Shown here in pieces: positions 25,433-34,587 of a stretch of 59,126 nucleotides of DNA; positions within the stretch are counted from its first letter, which is position 1; each line of letters starts with the position of its first letter. The stretch spans positions 1 through 59,126 of the forward strand of contig CAZLXG010000005.1 of assembly GCA_964563585.1 (NCBI GenBank), given 5' to 3'. This DNA comes from CAZLXG01 sp964563585. Lineage in GTDB: Bacteria > Bacteroidota > Bacteroidia > Flavobacteriales > Flavobacteriaceae. Made by a program: the position numbers and the translations under genes. The notes under the pieces were generated by a model. That model was not told where the DNA came from. It did no database searches and was given only the letters and a program-made list of their open reading frames with translations.

Positions 25433-26453
25433 TTATTTTTTTTTCAATTTCATTAATATTTTTAACAATACTAGGAAGGTTTTTAAAATGCACATACGAT
25501 TTATTATAATCGCTAAGTGTTAATGCTGGAGAGCCTTGAAGCACTTCGTTATCCTTTACGTTTCTTCCTATGCCTGTTTGTGCTTGTACTTTTACATTAT
25601 TGCCAATAGTAATATGTCCTGCAATACCAACTTGTCCTCCAATTTGACAATTATCGCCAATTTTTGTTGAACCTGCAACTCCTGTTTGTGCTGCTATAAC
25701 AGTGTGTTTACCAATTTCTACATTATGTGCAATCTGAATTTGGTTATCTAATTTTGCTCCATATCTGATTATTGTGGAACCAAAAGTAGCTTTATCAATA
25801 GTAGTTGCTGCTCCAATATCTACATAATCTTCAATAATAACATTTCCTATTTGTGGTATTTTTGTATAGCCTCCAGTTTCATTTGGCGCAAAACCAAATC
25901 CGTCTGCTCCAATAATTGCTCCCGAATTTATAACACAATGGTTCCCTATTATGGTTTCTGAATAAATTTTAGCTCCCGAAAAAATTATGGTATCATTTCC
26001 AATAACAACATTATCTCCAATATATGCATTTGGAAAAATCTTCACATTGTCACCAATAATTGCATGGTCTCCTATATAAGAAAACGCACCTAAATATATA
26101 TTCTTTCCATATTTTGAAGATTCTGAAACAAATGACGGTTGCTCAATACCCTCTTTGTTTAGCTTATTCATATTGTAAAATTCCAACACTTTAGTAAATG
26201 CCAAATATGCATCATCTACCTTTATAAGCGTTGCATTAATTTCATTTTCTGGAATAAATGTTTTATTTACAATGGCTACAGATGCCTTTGTTGAATATAT
26301 GTGAGGAGTATATTTAGGATTTGCTAGAAAGGTTAGAGAACCTTCTGTACCTTCATCAATCTTAGATATTTTTGAAACTTCAATATCTGGATTACCAACA
26401 ACATCACCTTCTAATATTTTTGCAATTTGTTGTGCTGTAAATTTTACACTCAA
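25419..26453 (-). CDS. lpxD: UDP-3-O-acylglucosamine N-acyltransferase LpxD
   Basis: Third step of lipid A synthesis. 344 residues, the usual LpxD length: uridine-binding N-terminal domain (about 1-105, SLTFLANPKY near residue 37), hexapeptide repeats (about 110-300) and a C-terminal helix. The catalytic His lies in LDNQIQIAHNVEIG near residue 243. It heads the lpxD-lpxC/fabZ-lpxA-efp-lpxD2 operon and has a -7 element 27 nt upstream. This copy is closer to standard LpxD than the 310-residue paralogue. Confidence 0.95.
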   Translation of the reverse strand: MSVKFTAQQIAKILEGDVVGNPDIEVSKISKIDEGTEGSLTFLANPKYTPHIYSTKASVAIVNKTFIPENEINATLIKVDDAYLAFTKVLEFYNMNKLNKEGIEQPSFVSESSKYGKNIYLGAFSYIGDHAIIGDNVKIFPNAYIGDNVVIGNDTIIFSGAKIYSETIIGNHCVINSGAIIGADGFGFAPNETGGYTKIPQIGNVIIEDYVDIGAATTIDKATFGSTIIRYGAKLDNQIQIAHNVEIGKHTVIAAQTGVAGSTKIGDNCQIGGQVGIAGHITIGNNVKVQAQTGIGRNVKDNEVLQGSPALTLSDYNKSYVHFKNLPSIVKNINEIEKKINGNN

Positions 26454-26480
26454 AAGTTTGTAGTTTTTGTTTGATTAACG

Positions 26481-26488
26481 CAAAAATA
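26481..26488 (-). promoter_or_regulatory. Candidate -7 element of the lpx operon
   Basis: TATTTTTG on the minus strand, an exact TAnnTTTG match, 27 nt before the lpxD ATG. A matching -33 TTG at standard spacing is not seen. Confidence 0.45.
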
Positions 26489-26588
26489 GGAAAAATGTGT
26501 TAAAGTTTTTCATGTACGCTTTGCTTATTATTTTTAATGATTATATGTATCATTTTATATTCTTCGTAATTTAATTGAATAAATTGTG

Positions 26589-27809
26589 TTACAAGGTTTC
26601 TTTAGGATAACATATATAATATTTGGTTACCGGTTTTGACAATGCTTTTAAATTCAATTGGTCGGAAGCTTTTACAATATCTTCAATTTTCCCAGACTTA
26701 TGCAATATGTTTATATTTTGATGTTTTATTTGATACGCTTGATTTGAAACACTACCGGTAAATACAAAATATTGTGCTTCAGCTTTAGTAATATTATATT
26801 TATTAACTAGCTTTTTTATATGTTTTTCTAAGCTTTTCTTTTTTATACTTTTCTTTTTCATTTTTATTTTAAGTAAATTTCTGTTGATAATCATTTCACA
26901 TAGATTACTCAGAACAAAATCTTCATGATGTTGCCATTCTTTCATTGCTGAAACAATATCATAATCATCTAATTCAGAAAATATATCTAAAGTTTCATCA
27001 TTAAAATTATCGATTGAAATTTCGTTGCTTAAAAAATATTTCAATGCATTACTAGCGTGTAATTCCTGTTCGTTATTATATAGCTCTTTTGCACGACGTA
27101 ACACTCTAATTAGTAATTGCTCTGCAACTAATCCTGTTTTATGTAAATACACTTGCCAATACATTAATCGGCGTGCCACAATAAATTTTTCTACACTATA
27201 AATACCTTTTTCTTCAACTACTAATGCATCATCTACCACATTTAGCATTGTAATTAATCGTTCACTATTAATATTCCCTTCGGCAACACCTGTATAAAAA
27301 CTGTCTCGTTTTAAATAATCGGCTCTATCGATATCTAATTGCCCAGAAATTAGCTGACACATAAATGCTCTGTGATACTCACCTTTAAAAATTTGAATGG
27401 CAAGCGTTAAATTTGAGTTAAATTCTTCATTCAAACGCTCCATGAAAAGCAATGAAATTTGCTCGTGCGACACGCTATTTACAATGCTATGTTCCATGGC
27501 GTGCGAAAAAGGACCATGACCAATATCGTGCAATAAAATAGCAATATAAAGGGCTTCCTCTTCTTCTTTAGAAATTGTAACTCCTTTAAAACGAAGTAGA
27601 TTAACTGTTTGTTGCATTAAATGCACGCAACCAATAGCATGATGAAAACGTGTGTGATGTGCACCTGGATATACCATGTACGACATTCCCATTTGTGTAA
27701 TTCTTCTTAGGCGCTGAAAATACTTATGCTGTATTAAATCGAAAATTAGAGTATTCGGAATTGTAATAAATCCGTAAATTGGGTCGTTTAAGATTTTAAG
27801 TTTGTTCAA
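26589..27809 (-). CDS. HD-domain phosphohydrolase
   Basis: A 406-residue protein of the HD superfamily, of the dGTPase/SAMHD1-like YdhJ type. Metal ligands are expected in HHTRFHHAIG near residue 52 and ILLHDIGHGPFSHAMEHS near residue 90, followed by DIDRADYLKRDS near residue 158. It probably hydrolyses nucleotides, but the substrate is not known. The start is a TTG at 27809 (encoding MNKLKILNDP); no ATG is available before the conserved N-terminus. It diverges from porX with only 38 bp between them. Confidence 0.85.
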   Translation of the reverse strand: MNKLKILNDPIYGFITIPNTLIFDLIQHKYFQRLRRITQMGMSYMVYPGAHHTRFHHAIGCVHLMQQTVNLLRFKGVTISKEEEEALYIAILLHDIGHGPFSHAMEHSIVNSVSHEQISLLFMERLNEEFNSNLTLAIQIFKGEYHRAFMCQLISGQLDIDRADYLKRDSFYTGVAEGNINSERLITMLNVVDDALVVEEKGIYSVEKFIVARRLMYWQVYLHKTGLVAEQLLIRVLRRAKELYNNEQELHASNALKYFLSNEISIDNFNDETLDIFSELDDYDIVSAMKEWQHHEDFVLSNLCEMIINRNLLKIKMKKKSIKKKSLEKHIKKLVNKYNITKAEAQYFVFTGSVSNQAYQIKHQNINILHKSGKIEDIVKASDQLNLKALSKPVTKYYICYPKETL

Positions 27810-27834
27810 ATTTTAATTTTTAACAATAATATTA

Positions 27835-27842
27835 CAAATATA
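27835..27842 (-). promoter_or_regulatory. Candidate -7 element of the HD hydrolase gene
   Basis: TATATTTG on the minus strand, an exact TAnnTTTG match, 25 nt before the TTG start. Its position in a 38-bp divergent gap supports that TTG as the true start. Confidence 0.45.
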
Positions 27843-27847
27843 ATCAT

Positions 27848-29401
27848 ATGAATAAGATAAATATACTTTGGGTTGATGATGAAATTGATTTATTAAAACC
27901 ACACATTATATTCCTTGAACAACGCAATTATAAGGTTACTACTTGTAATAGTGGTACCGAAGCTATAGATATTTTAGATGATACAAATTTTGATATTGTT
28001 TTTTTAGATGAAAATATGCCAGGTCTTACTGGTCTTGAGACTTTAAATGAAATTAAAGAAAAACAAGATACGCTTCCCGTTGTAATGATTACAAAAAGTG
28101 AAGAAGAATATATTATGGAAGAAGCTATTGGGAATAAAATAGCCGATTACCTTATTAAACCTGTAAACCCGAATCAGATATTATTAAGTTTAAAAAAGAA
28201 TTTAGACCACTCTAGACTTGTTTCTGAGAAGACAACATCAAACTATCAGCAAGAGTTTAGAAAAATAGCCATGGATTTATCTATGGTAAATACATATGAA
28301 GAATGGGTTAGTTTATATCAAAAACTTGTTTATTGGGAAATTCAATTAGAAAATATTGAAGATGCTGGAATGTTCGAGATTTTAGAATCTCAAAAAAATG
28401 AGGCAAATATCCAATTCGGTAAATTTATAGATAAAAATTATATTGAATGGTTTGAGCCTTATACTGAAGCTCCTGTTATGTCACATACGCTTTTCAAAGA
28501 AAAAATAGCACCCGAATTAAGCAAAGAACAACCTACCCTATTAGTTGTTGTTGATAATTTACGCTACGATCAATGGAAAGTTTTTGAACCTATAATTAAT
28601 AACTATTATAAAAAAGATAAAGAAGAAGCATTTTTTAGCATTTTACCTACCGCAACTCAGTATGCAAGAAATGCAATTTTTTCAGGTTTAATGCCTAGTG
28701 ATATGGAAAAATTATTTCCAGAATATTGGAGAAATGATACGGATGAAGGTGGCAAAAACATGTTTGAAGAAGATTTTTTGCGAACACAAATGAAACGCTT
28801 AGGTTTAAATAATTTAAAATATGAATATTATAAAATCACTAATTTAAAATCTGGAAAAAAATTAGTAGACAATTTTAATTCTATAAAAGACAATGACTTA
28901 ACGGTTGTTGTATATAATTTTGTTGATATGCTTTCACATTCAAAAACAGAAATGGAGGTTGTAAAAGAATTAGCATCTAACGATAAAGCTTACAGATCGT
29001 TAGCATTAAGTTGGTTTAAAAATTCTCCTTTGTTAGAAATGATTCAACAAGCACAACAATTAGGTTTCAAACTTATATTAACTACAGACCACGGCACTAT
29101 AAATGTGAAGAATCCATCTAAAGTAATTGGAGATAAGGATACCAGTTTAAATCTTCGTTATAAAACTGGAAGAAGCTTAACTTATGATGCTAAAGATGTG
29201 TTAGTAGCTAAAAACCCAAAAGATATTCACTTACCTTCTATAACTATGAGTAGCTCCTTTATTTTTGCTAAAGGCGATTTGTTTTTTGCATACCCAAACA
29301 ATTATAATCATTATGTAAGTTATTTTAGAAACACATACCAACATGGTGGGGTTTCACTTGAAGAAATGATTATTCCTTTCGCAGTATTCAACCCAAAATA
29401 A
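27848..29401 (+). CDS. porX: PorX-type response regulator with PglZ phosphatase domain
   Basis: In Porphyromonas and Flavobacterium, PorX pairs with the sensor PorY and regulates the type IX secretion system. The receiver domain (about 1-120) has the acidic pair D10-D11, phospho-acceptor D54 in VFLDENMPGLTG, and K104 in YLIKP. The second half (about 200-515) is a PglZ/alkaline phosphatase fold with LLVVVDNLRYDQW, PTATQYARNAIFSG and TTDHGTINV, the expected metal-binding segments. 517 residues matches PorX. No porY is in the window. Cyclic oligonucleotide phosphodiesterase activity is known for the family. Confidence 0.93.
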   Translation: MNKINILWVDDEIDLLKPHIIFLEQRNYKVTTCNSGTEAIDILDDTNFDIVFLDENMPGLTGLETLNEIKEKQDTLPVVMITKSEEEYIMEEAIGNKIADYLIKPVNPNQILLSLKKNLDHSRLVSEKTTSNYQQEFRKIAMDLSMVNTYEEWVSLYQKLVYWEIQLENIEDAGMFEILESQKNEANIQFGKFIDKNYIEWFEPYTEAPVMSHTLFKEKIAPELSKEQPTLLVVVDNLRYDQWKVFEPIINNYYKKDKEEAFFSILPTATQYARNAIFSGLMPSDMEKLFPEYWRNDTDEGGKNMFEEDFLRTQMKRLGLNNLKYEYYKITNLKSGKKLVDNFNSIKDNDLTVVVYNFVDMLSHSKTEMEVVKELASNDKAYRSLALSWFKNSPLLEMIQQAQQLGFKLILTTDHGTINVKNPSKVIGDKDTSLNLRYKTGRSLTYDAKDVLVAKNPKDIHLPSITMSSSFIFAKGDLFFAYPNNYNHYVSYFRNTYQHGGVSLEEMIIPFAVFNPK

Positions 29402-29413
29402 TCTATATAACAC

Positions 29414-29440
29414 AAAAAACATCGATGAAATACGTTTTTT
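29414..29440. terminator. Weak hairpin after porX
   Basis: AAAAAAC (29414-29420) and GTTTTTT (29434-29440) can pair across a 13-nt loop, ending in a T tract. It lies 13 nt after the porX stop. The stem has a single G-C pair. Confidence 0.3.
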
Positions 29441-29493
29441 ATTAGTTTTTCCCAAATTAAATTATTAATATTGCATATAAATTTTAATTAAAG

Positions 29494-29901
29494 TTGGAAA
29501 TTAGTTATAAGGTTAATGAGATAGAAGATGTTGCAGAACAGCTAATAAAAAATCTTAAAACTAAAACTTTATTAATTTATGGAGAAATGGGAGCTGGTAA
29601 AACAACACTTATTAAAGCCATTGTTAAAACATTAGGTAGTAAAGATGTTGTAAGTAGTCCAACTTTTTCAATTGTTAATGAATACGAATTAAAAAATGAT
29701 AAAATTTATCATTTTGATTTATATAGAATTAAAGATTTAGAAGAGGCTTATAATTTTGGAATTGAAGATTATTTATTTAATAATAATTGGATATTAATTG
29801 AATGGCCAGAAAAAATTGAAGGTATTTTATTAGATGATTTTGATTATATAAATATCAAAATTAGCTCTAAAAACACAAGAATATTAAGTTTAAATAAGTA
29901 A
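29494..29901 (+). CDS. tsaE: tRNA threonylcarbamoyladenosine synthesis ATPase TsaE
   Basis: ATPase partner of TsaB-TsaD for the t6A modification at tRNA position 37. 135 residues is standard. Walker A is YGEMGAGKTTLIKAI near residue 30, followed by SSPTFSIVNEYEL near residue 54, HFDLYRIKDLEE near residue 73, and the WPE motif in LIEWPEKIEG near residue 103. The start is a TTG at 29494; no in-frame ATG precedes the conserved ISYKVNEIED. Confidence 0.95.
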   Translation: MEISYKVNEIEDVAEQLIKNLKTKTLLIYGEMGAGKTTLIKAIVKTLGSKDVVSSPTFSIVNEYELKNDKIYHFDLYRIKDLEEAYNFGIEDYLFNNNWILIEWPEKIEGILLDDFDYINIKISSKNTRILSLNK

Positions 29902-30057
29902 ACCATAACCCCAAAAAGCAGTAAATTTATAAGAATAAATAACATAAAACACTCCGGATTCTGAAGTTTTACGGGAAAACCACATCACTAATTTTAAAAA
30001 CCAATGTTTTTAACATAATTTTAACATTTGAACCAATTCTTCAGAACAACCTTTAGT

Positions 30058-30065
30058 TACATTTG
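30058..30065 (+). promoter_or_regulatory. Candidate -7 element of the small exported peptide gene
   Basis: TACATTTG, an exact TAnnTTTG match, 28 nt before the ATG at 30094. A TTTG lies further upstream, but the spacing (27 nt) is longer than usual. It supports the short ORF as a real expressed gene. Confidence 0.5.
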
Positions 30066-30093
30066 ATTATTAATTAATTAAATCCCTTATAAG

Positions 30094-30237
30094 ATGAAAA
30101 CTAAAAAGTACTTAATTGCAATGGCAATTTTCGGAGGTATGTTGTTTACGGCCTATGCTGCAAACATGATTAACCTAGATGAGCAACAAACAGCAAAAAT
30201 CGAAAAATCAAGAATTAAAGTTCCATGTGGCGGATAG
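30094..30237 (+). CDS. 47-residue exported small protein
   Basis: The ORF begins MKTKKYLIAMAIFGGMLFTA and looks like a cleavable signal or single membrane segment (lysine-rich start, hydrophobic 7-21), then a short polar tail ending KVPCGG. The ATG follows a good -7 element by 28 nt. Its stop overlaps the likely GTG start of the next gene by 11 nt. Similar short peptides ahead of membrane proteins are, as far as I recall, found in other flavobacteria, but I cannot name the family. The mature part would be only about 25 residues. Confidence 0.6.
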   Translation: MKTKKYLIAMAIFGGMLFTAYAANMINLDEQQTAKIEKSRIKVPCGG

Positions 30238-30721
30238 AAAAGGCTTGATAATAGGTAGTATTGTTGCTACATTAATTGCAACAACTCCTTATTTATTTTA
30301 TTTATACGAAAGTGTTCCAGATACTAATATTTGGGACACTTTTTTATTTTCCTATGAAAGTAAGTTTTATGAAAGTGTTTTTGTATTAGCATGGACTATT
30401 GCAGGTAAAATAATACCACTTTTTTTATTACTTATTTGGTTTTTCACTTGTAAACATTGGTGGTATCATACAATTTTAGTGCCTATTGCAATGTATTCAT
30501 ATCAAATATTTGTCACTTTTAAGCAAGATAGTTCAAATGTTGATTCTGATCAACTTATATATCTAATTCCAATAATGGCATTTATTATCCCATCTATATA
30601 TTTAATAAGAGCACAAATATTTAACAAAATAAATACAGCAAATAAATCATTAGAAGAATTAGAAGACGAATTTAAAATCTCACCTACAAATTTCTGGGGA
30701 AAAATAAAAAAGTACTTTTAA
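30227..30721 (+). CDS. Small multi-pass membrane protein, unknown function
   Basis: About 164 residues from a GTG at 30227 (MADRKGLIIGSIVATLI). Hydrophobic helices lie at about residues 8-25, 47-75, 78-98 and 110-130, followed by a charged tail with KSLEELEDEFKI. An in-frame ATG at 30179 would add 16 residues but would lie wholly inside the preceding small ORF, so the GTG, which overlaps that ORF's stop, is preferred. The layout suggests translational coupling of the two genes. I do not recognise a domain. Confidence 0.65.
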   Translation: MADRKGLIIGSIVATLIATTPYLFYLYESVPDTNIWDTFLFSYESKFYESVFVLAWTIAGKIIPLFLLLIWFFTCKHWWYHTILVPIAMYSYQIFVTFKQDSSNVDSDQLIYLIPIMAFIIPSIYLIRAQIFNKINTANKSLEELEDEFKISPTNFWGKIKKYF

Positions 30722-30722
30722 A

Positions 30723-33137
30723 CTAGTTAAGTCGGTCTCTTTCTTTAAGTTCAATATCTTTTTTATTATTCTGAAGTCTAAAGTTCCCAAACTTGTAGTT
30801 AAACCCGAATGTAAATAACCTGTTTTCTAACCTCGAGTTCATAAGCGCATTTTGGTTTAAGTATTTGGTTGTTTGTGTGAAGTTTTGGTTGTTAAATACA
30901 TCCGTTATACCAATACTAATCGATGCTCTTCTATTCCACAATATTTTTCTTAAATTTATATCTAACCCCGATCTATTACTAATTTCTGACGGTCCATTAA
31001 AAAGAGATGATAAATATATATATGAAACATCCACCTTTAAGCTTTTATCTTTTAAAAACGTGAAATAATTTATTAGTTGTGCATATACTGACCATTTTTT
31101 GTTATTGAATAATTCATTATTACTTTCTAATGCAAAAAATTGATTATCGTAATAATATAGAGAAGAAAGCACATACATATTCCAGTCATTAGCAATTTTT
31201 GTATAAGTCATAAAATCTAATCCGTATGAAATACTCTTTTTTGTATTCGTATTAATATATTTTAAAATATTATTATCATTGTCTTGAAAAGTTATTTCTA
31301 ACGTTGGATTATTCTCATGTCTATAGTATAATTCAAAAGTATATTTCTGTTTTAATGTATAACCCAATTTAAAAATATCATCTATTTGGGGTTTTAGCTT
31401 TGGGTCGCCAGTAACATATGCATTATCATTTAAAAAATATTTAAATGGGTTTAACTGACTATATCTTGGACGATAAATACGTTTATTATAGTTAAAGTAA
31501 ATCTCATTGTTTTCATTAATGGTATTCAGTACATGAAAAGATGGAAACACTTTTACATAATCATTATTATTGATTTGATTTGATGATAAGGAGTTTCCTT
31601 TAATACCAGTATACTCTACCCTTAAACCAGATTTTAAGCTCCATTTTTTCCAATCTTTTGAGTAACTTGTGTAAACAGCATAATTAGATTCATCATATAA
31701 AAAAGTATCCGAATTTTGTAAATCTTCAACTCTTACTCCATTTTCAAAATTATAATGAGTTAAAATGCTTTCAGAATTAATGTTTGAAACCTTTACTCCT
31801 GCTTCAAATTGTTCCGAATCACTAATTGGCAATTCGTAATCTATTTGACCAGTATATAATTTTATTTCTTGACTAGAAAATGTTTGGAATTTGTTATTTC
31901 TAATAAGTGAATTATCAGGAAAACGGTAATCAGTATCTACCTTTTGAAAACTTGAAAAATCGTAATTTGTATGATGCACACTCATTAAAATCTTTTCTCC
32001 TTCTTTTTTAAACTTATGAATATAATCTAATGTAAACGCTAAATTAAACGTTTCATCTACCATACGATTAAAGGTGTTGAAAGTAGAATCTAAAACACTA
32101 TTTGAATTATAAACCTCAGTTAAAGAATTTACAAATGTTTTTTTATTATCTCTAGGAGATAGTAATAAACTAGTAGAGAATCCAATAGAATTATTCTCAT
32201 TTATATCATAATCAATATTTGCATTTATATTTTGATTTTTAGATTCTCTTCGTCTTACAAAATCTGTTTCCCAACTTGAAGTAATTTGATTATTATTTAT
32301 AAAACTTATAGATTCATTATTATGTCTAAAATCTTCTCTTGGGTTAAAACTAAAATTAATATAAGTATTTAATTTTTCTGTTTTAAAAAAATGACTTGTG
32401 CCAAACGAATATTTAGCAAGTTCACCTTGTTTATAGTTACCAAAAACACTTCCGTTATAACCTGAAATAATATTTTTACTTGTTATAATATTAAGTACCG
32501 CACCTCCTTCAGCTTCATATTTTGCTGGCGGATTTGTTATCACTTCAATAGATTTTACATTGGTAGCCGAAGTGCCTTCTAAAAGTTGTTGTACCTCATT
32601 TGAAGATAAATGTACTTTTCTATCATTTATATAAACTGTTGGTGATGAGTTTTTAATCGTAATTGCTCCATCGTGTACCAAAACACCTGGTGTATGCTTT
32701 AAAACATCTAATACATTATTATCAGAAAGTGTAGAATTTTCAACATTAAAAACCAAGCGGTCAACTAACCGTTTTACCGTTGGTCTTTTAGCAATAATTA
32801 GAATACCTTCAAGTGTTTGAGTTTCTTCTTTAAGTATAATTGTTTCAAGAGCAATATTATTCTTTAAATCTATAGTTTTTAAATACTCTTCAAAACCTAA
32901 AAAACTTATTTTTAAAATATAACTATTAGCTTCAATATTTTCAATTGTAAAATGACCCTGTTCATTAGTTGTTGTTCCAGTTATAATCGTAGAATCCTCA
33001 GAATTTATCAGTACAACATTTGCATATGCTATCGCTAAATTATTTTCATCATAAACCTTTCCAGATAAAATAAAATCTTGTGAAAAACATGAAAAAGAAA
33101 CAAGAAATAAGAAATAAGAAATTGAATTTTTAAACAT
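30723..33137 (-). CDS. TonB-dependent receptor, outer membrane beta-barrel family 3
   Basis: An 804-residue outer-membrane transporter. Residues 1-19 form a signal peptide (ends CFSQ). Residues about 22-110 are a carboxypeptidase-like regulatory domain (SGKVYDENNLAIAYANVVL, TNEQGHFTIENI). A plug with DNNVLDVLKHTPGVLVHDG and LEGTSATNVKSIEVITNPPAKYEAEGG-type blocks spans about 130-215. The rest is a beta-barrel of the OMP_b-brl_3 type. The substrate is unknown; no SusD-like partner is adjacent. It ends 2 nt from the convergent membrane protein gene. Confidence 0.9.
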   Translation of the reverse strand: MFKNSISYFLFLVSFSCFSQDFILSGKVYDENNLAIAYANVVLINSEDSTIITGTTTNEQGHFTIENIEANSYILKISFLGFEEYLKTIDLKNNIALETIILKEETQTLEGILIIAKRPTVKRLVDRLVFNVENSTLSDNNVLDVLKHTPGVLVHDGAITIKNSSPTVYINDRKVHLSSNEVQQLLEGTSATNVKSIEVITNPPAKYEAEGGAVLNIITSKNIISGYNGSVFGNYKQGELAKYSFGTSHFFKTEKLNTYINFSFNPREDFRHNNESISFINNNQITSSWETDFVRRRESKNQNINANIDYDINENNSIGFSTSLLLSPRDNKKTFVNSLTEVYNSNSVLDSTFNTFNRMVDETFNLAFTLDYIHKFKKEGEKILMSVHHTNYDFSSFQKVDTDYRFPDNSLIRNNKFQTFSSQEIKLYTGQIDYELPISDSEQFEAGVKVSNINSESILTHYNFENGVRVEDLQNSDTFLYDESNYAVYTSYSKDWKKWSLKSGLRVEYTGIKGNSLSSNQINNNDYVKVFPSFHVLNTINENNEIYFNYNKRIYRPRYSQLNPFKYFLNDNAYVTGDPKLKPQIDDIFKLGYTLKQKYTFELYYRHENNPTLEITFQDNDNNILKYINTNTKKSISYGLDFMTYTKIANDWNMYVLSSLYYYDNQFFALESNNELFNNKKWSVYAQLINYFTFLKDKSLKVDVSYIYLSSLFNGPSEISNRSGLDINLRKILWNRRASISIGITDVFNNQNFTQTTKYLNQNALMNSRLENRLFTFGFNYKFGNFRLQNNKKDIELKERDRLN

Positions 33138-33153
33138 ACATTTATTTATAGTA

Positions 33154-33161
33154 CAAACTTA
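33154..33161 (-). promoter_or_regulatory. Candidate -7 element of the TonB receptor gene
   Basis: TAAGTTTG on the minus strand, an exact TAnnTTTG match, 16 nt before the receptor ATG. No clear -33 TTG at the standard distance. The 5' UTR would be about 10 nt. Confidence 0.45.
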
Positions 33162-33344
33162 TAATAATTAAATTAAAAACTTTTATGGGAAAACTGTATT
33201 CAATTTATAACTTTTTTCTCATAAAAATAAACTTTAATTCAAATATTTGGCTTATAATAATTTTCAGAAAACATTAATTTCAATTTCAATAAAAACAATC
33301 AGAAATTTATTCGTAATTTCATATTTATTTAATTAACCAAAAAC

Positions 33345-34544
33345 ATGTCAAAACCACTGTCTCCATTTACAAAACAGCAGCTTTTACCTCAAGAAGAAAC
33401 ACTTGAGATTTATAAACGAAAAGGAGAGCTTTTTATTGGAATACCAAAAGAAACAGCGTATCAAGAAAAACGAGTTTGCCTAACACCAGATGCCGTTTCT
33501 GCACTTATTAGTAACGGACATAAAGTTTTACTAGAATCTGGAGCTGGTGAAGGTGCTAATTTTTGTGATAAAGATTATAGTGAAGCTGGAGCTGAAATAA
33601 CAAAAGATACGGCTAAAGTATATACTTGTCCAATGATACTTAAGGTTGAACCACCTAGTTTGGAACAAATAAAACTTATTAACCCGCAAACTATACTAAT
33701 ATCTGCATTACAGATTAAAACCCAAACTAAAGAATATTTTAAAGCGTTAGCTACAAAAAGAATAACAGCTCTTGCTTTTGAATTTATTCGTGATGCTGAT
33801 GGCACTTACCCTGCAGTTAAATCGTTAAGTGAAATTGCTGGTACAGCGTCTGTTTTAATTGCATCAGAATTGTTATCGGATAGTAAAAACGGAAATGGAT
33901 TAATGTTTGGTAATATTAGTGGTGTTCCCCCGTTAGAAGTTGTAATACTTGGTGCAGGAACAGTTGGAGAATTTGCAGGTAGAAGCTCGATTGGTTTAGG
34001 TGCTAATGTGAAATTTTTTGACAACTCAATTACTAAATTACGCCAAATTCAAACCAATCTTGGCAGACCTCTTTTCACATCAACATTACAGCCCAAAAAT
34101 TTATTAAAAGCTTTAAAACGTTGCGATGTAGTTATTGGTGCAGTAAGAGGTACAAATAGGTCTCCTATTATTATATCGGAATCTATGGTGCAAAACATGA
34201 AAAAAGGTGCAGTGATAATAGATGTTAGTATTGATATGGGTGGTTGTTTTGAAACTAGCGAAGTTACTACTCACAAAAAACCCACATTTATCAAACACGG
34301 TGTTGTTCATTATTGTGTTCCAAATATTCCAGCTCGTTATTCACGTACTGCATCAGTTTCAATTAGTAATATTTTTACACCTTATTTATTGAAAATTGCT
34401 GAAGATGGAGGTATTGAAAATTCTCTTAGATTTGATAGAGGTTTAAAAAATGGATTGTATTTTTACCACGGTATTTTAACTAGTAAATCTGTTGGTGAAT
34501 GGTTCGGTTTAGATTACAGCGATGTTAATTTACTAATATTTTAA
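33345..34544 (+). CDS. Alanine dehydrogenase/PNT family protein
   Basis: A 399-residue NAD(P)-dependent dehydrogenase. FIGIPKETAYQEKRVCLTP near residue 30 is the N-terminal family signature, and MILKVEPPSLEQI near residue 97 contains the conserved substrate Lys. The Rossmann motif is VVILGAGTVGEFAGRSS near residue 200, and IDVSIDMGGCFETSE near residue 290 matches alanine dehydrogenases. It probably interconverts alanine and pyruvate. However, the histidine motif that follows in classical Ald (YLHLA type) appears here as ALQIKTQ, so the exact activity is open. Confidence 0.85.
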   Translation: MSKPLSPFTKQQLLPQEETLEIYKRKGELFIGIPKETAYQEKRVCLTPDAVSALISNGHKVLLESGAGEGANFCDKDYSEAGAEITKDTAKVYTCPMILKVEPPSLEQIKLINPQTILISALQIKTQTKEYFKALATKRITALAFEFIRDADGTYPAVKSLSEIAGTASVLIASELLSDSKNGNGLMFGNISGVPPLEVVILGAGTVGEFAGRSSIGLGANVKFFDNSITKLRQIQTNLGRPLFTSTLQPKNLLKALKRCDVVIGAVRGTNRSPIIISESMVQNMKKGAVIIDVSIDMGGCFETSEVTTHKKPTFIKHGVVHYCVPNIPARYSRTASVSISNIFTPYLLKIAEDGGIENSLRFDRGLKNGLYFYHGILTSKSVGEWFGLDYSDVNLLIF

Positions 34545-34587
34545 TAGCAAAAAACTGTTTTTTAAATTAACAATCTTAAATTATTAA

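Noticed and set aside
30179..30226. 16-residue N-terminal extension of the small membrane protein from the ATG at 30179
   Set aside because: It would lie entirely within the 47-residue peptide ORF; the GTG at 30227 fits the coupled arrangement and the hydrophobic start better.
34547..34567. A-run and T-run around 34550-34563 as a terminator after the alanine dehydrogenase gene
   Set aside because: The stem would be nearly all A-T with a loop of about one base.
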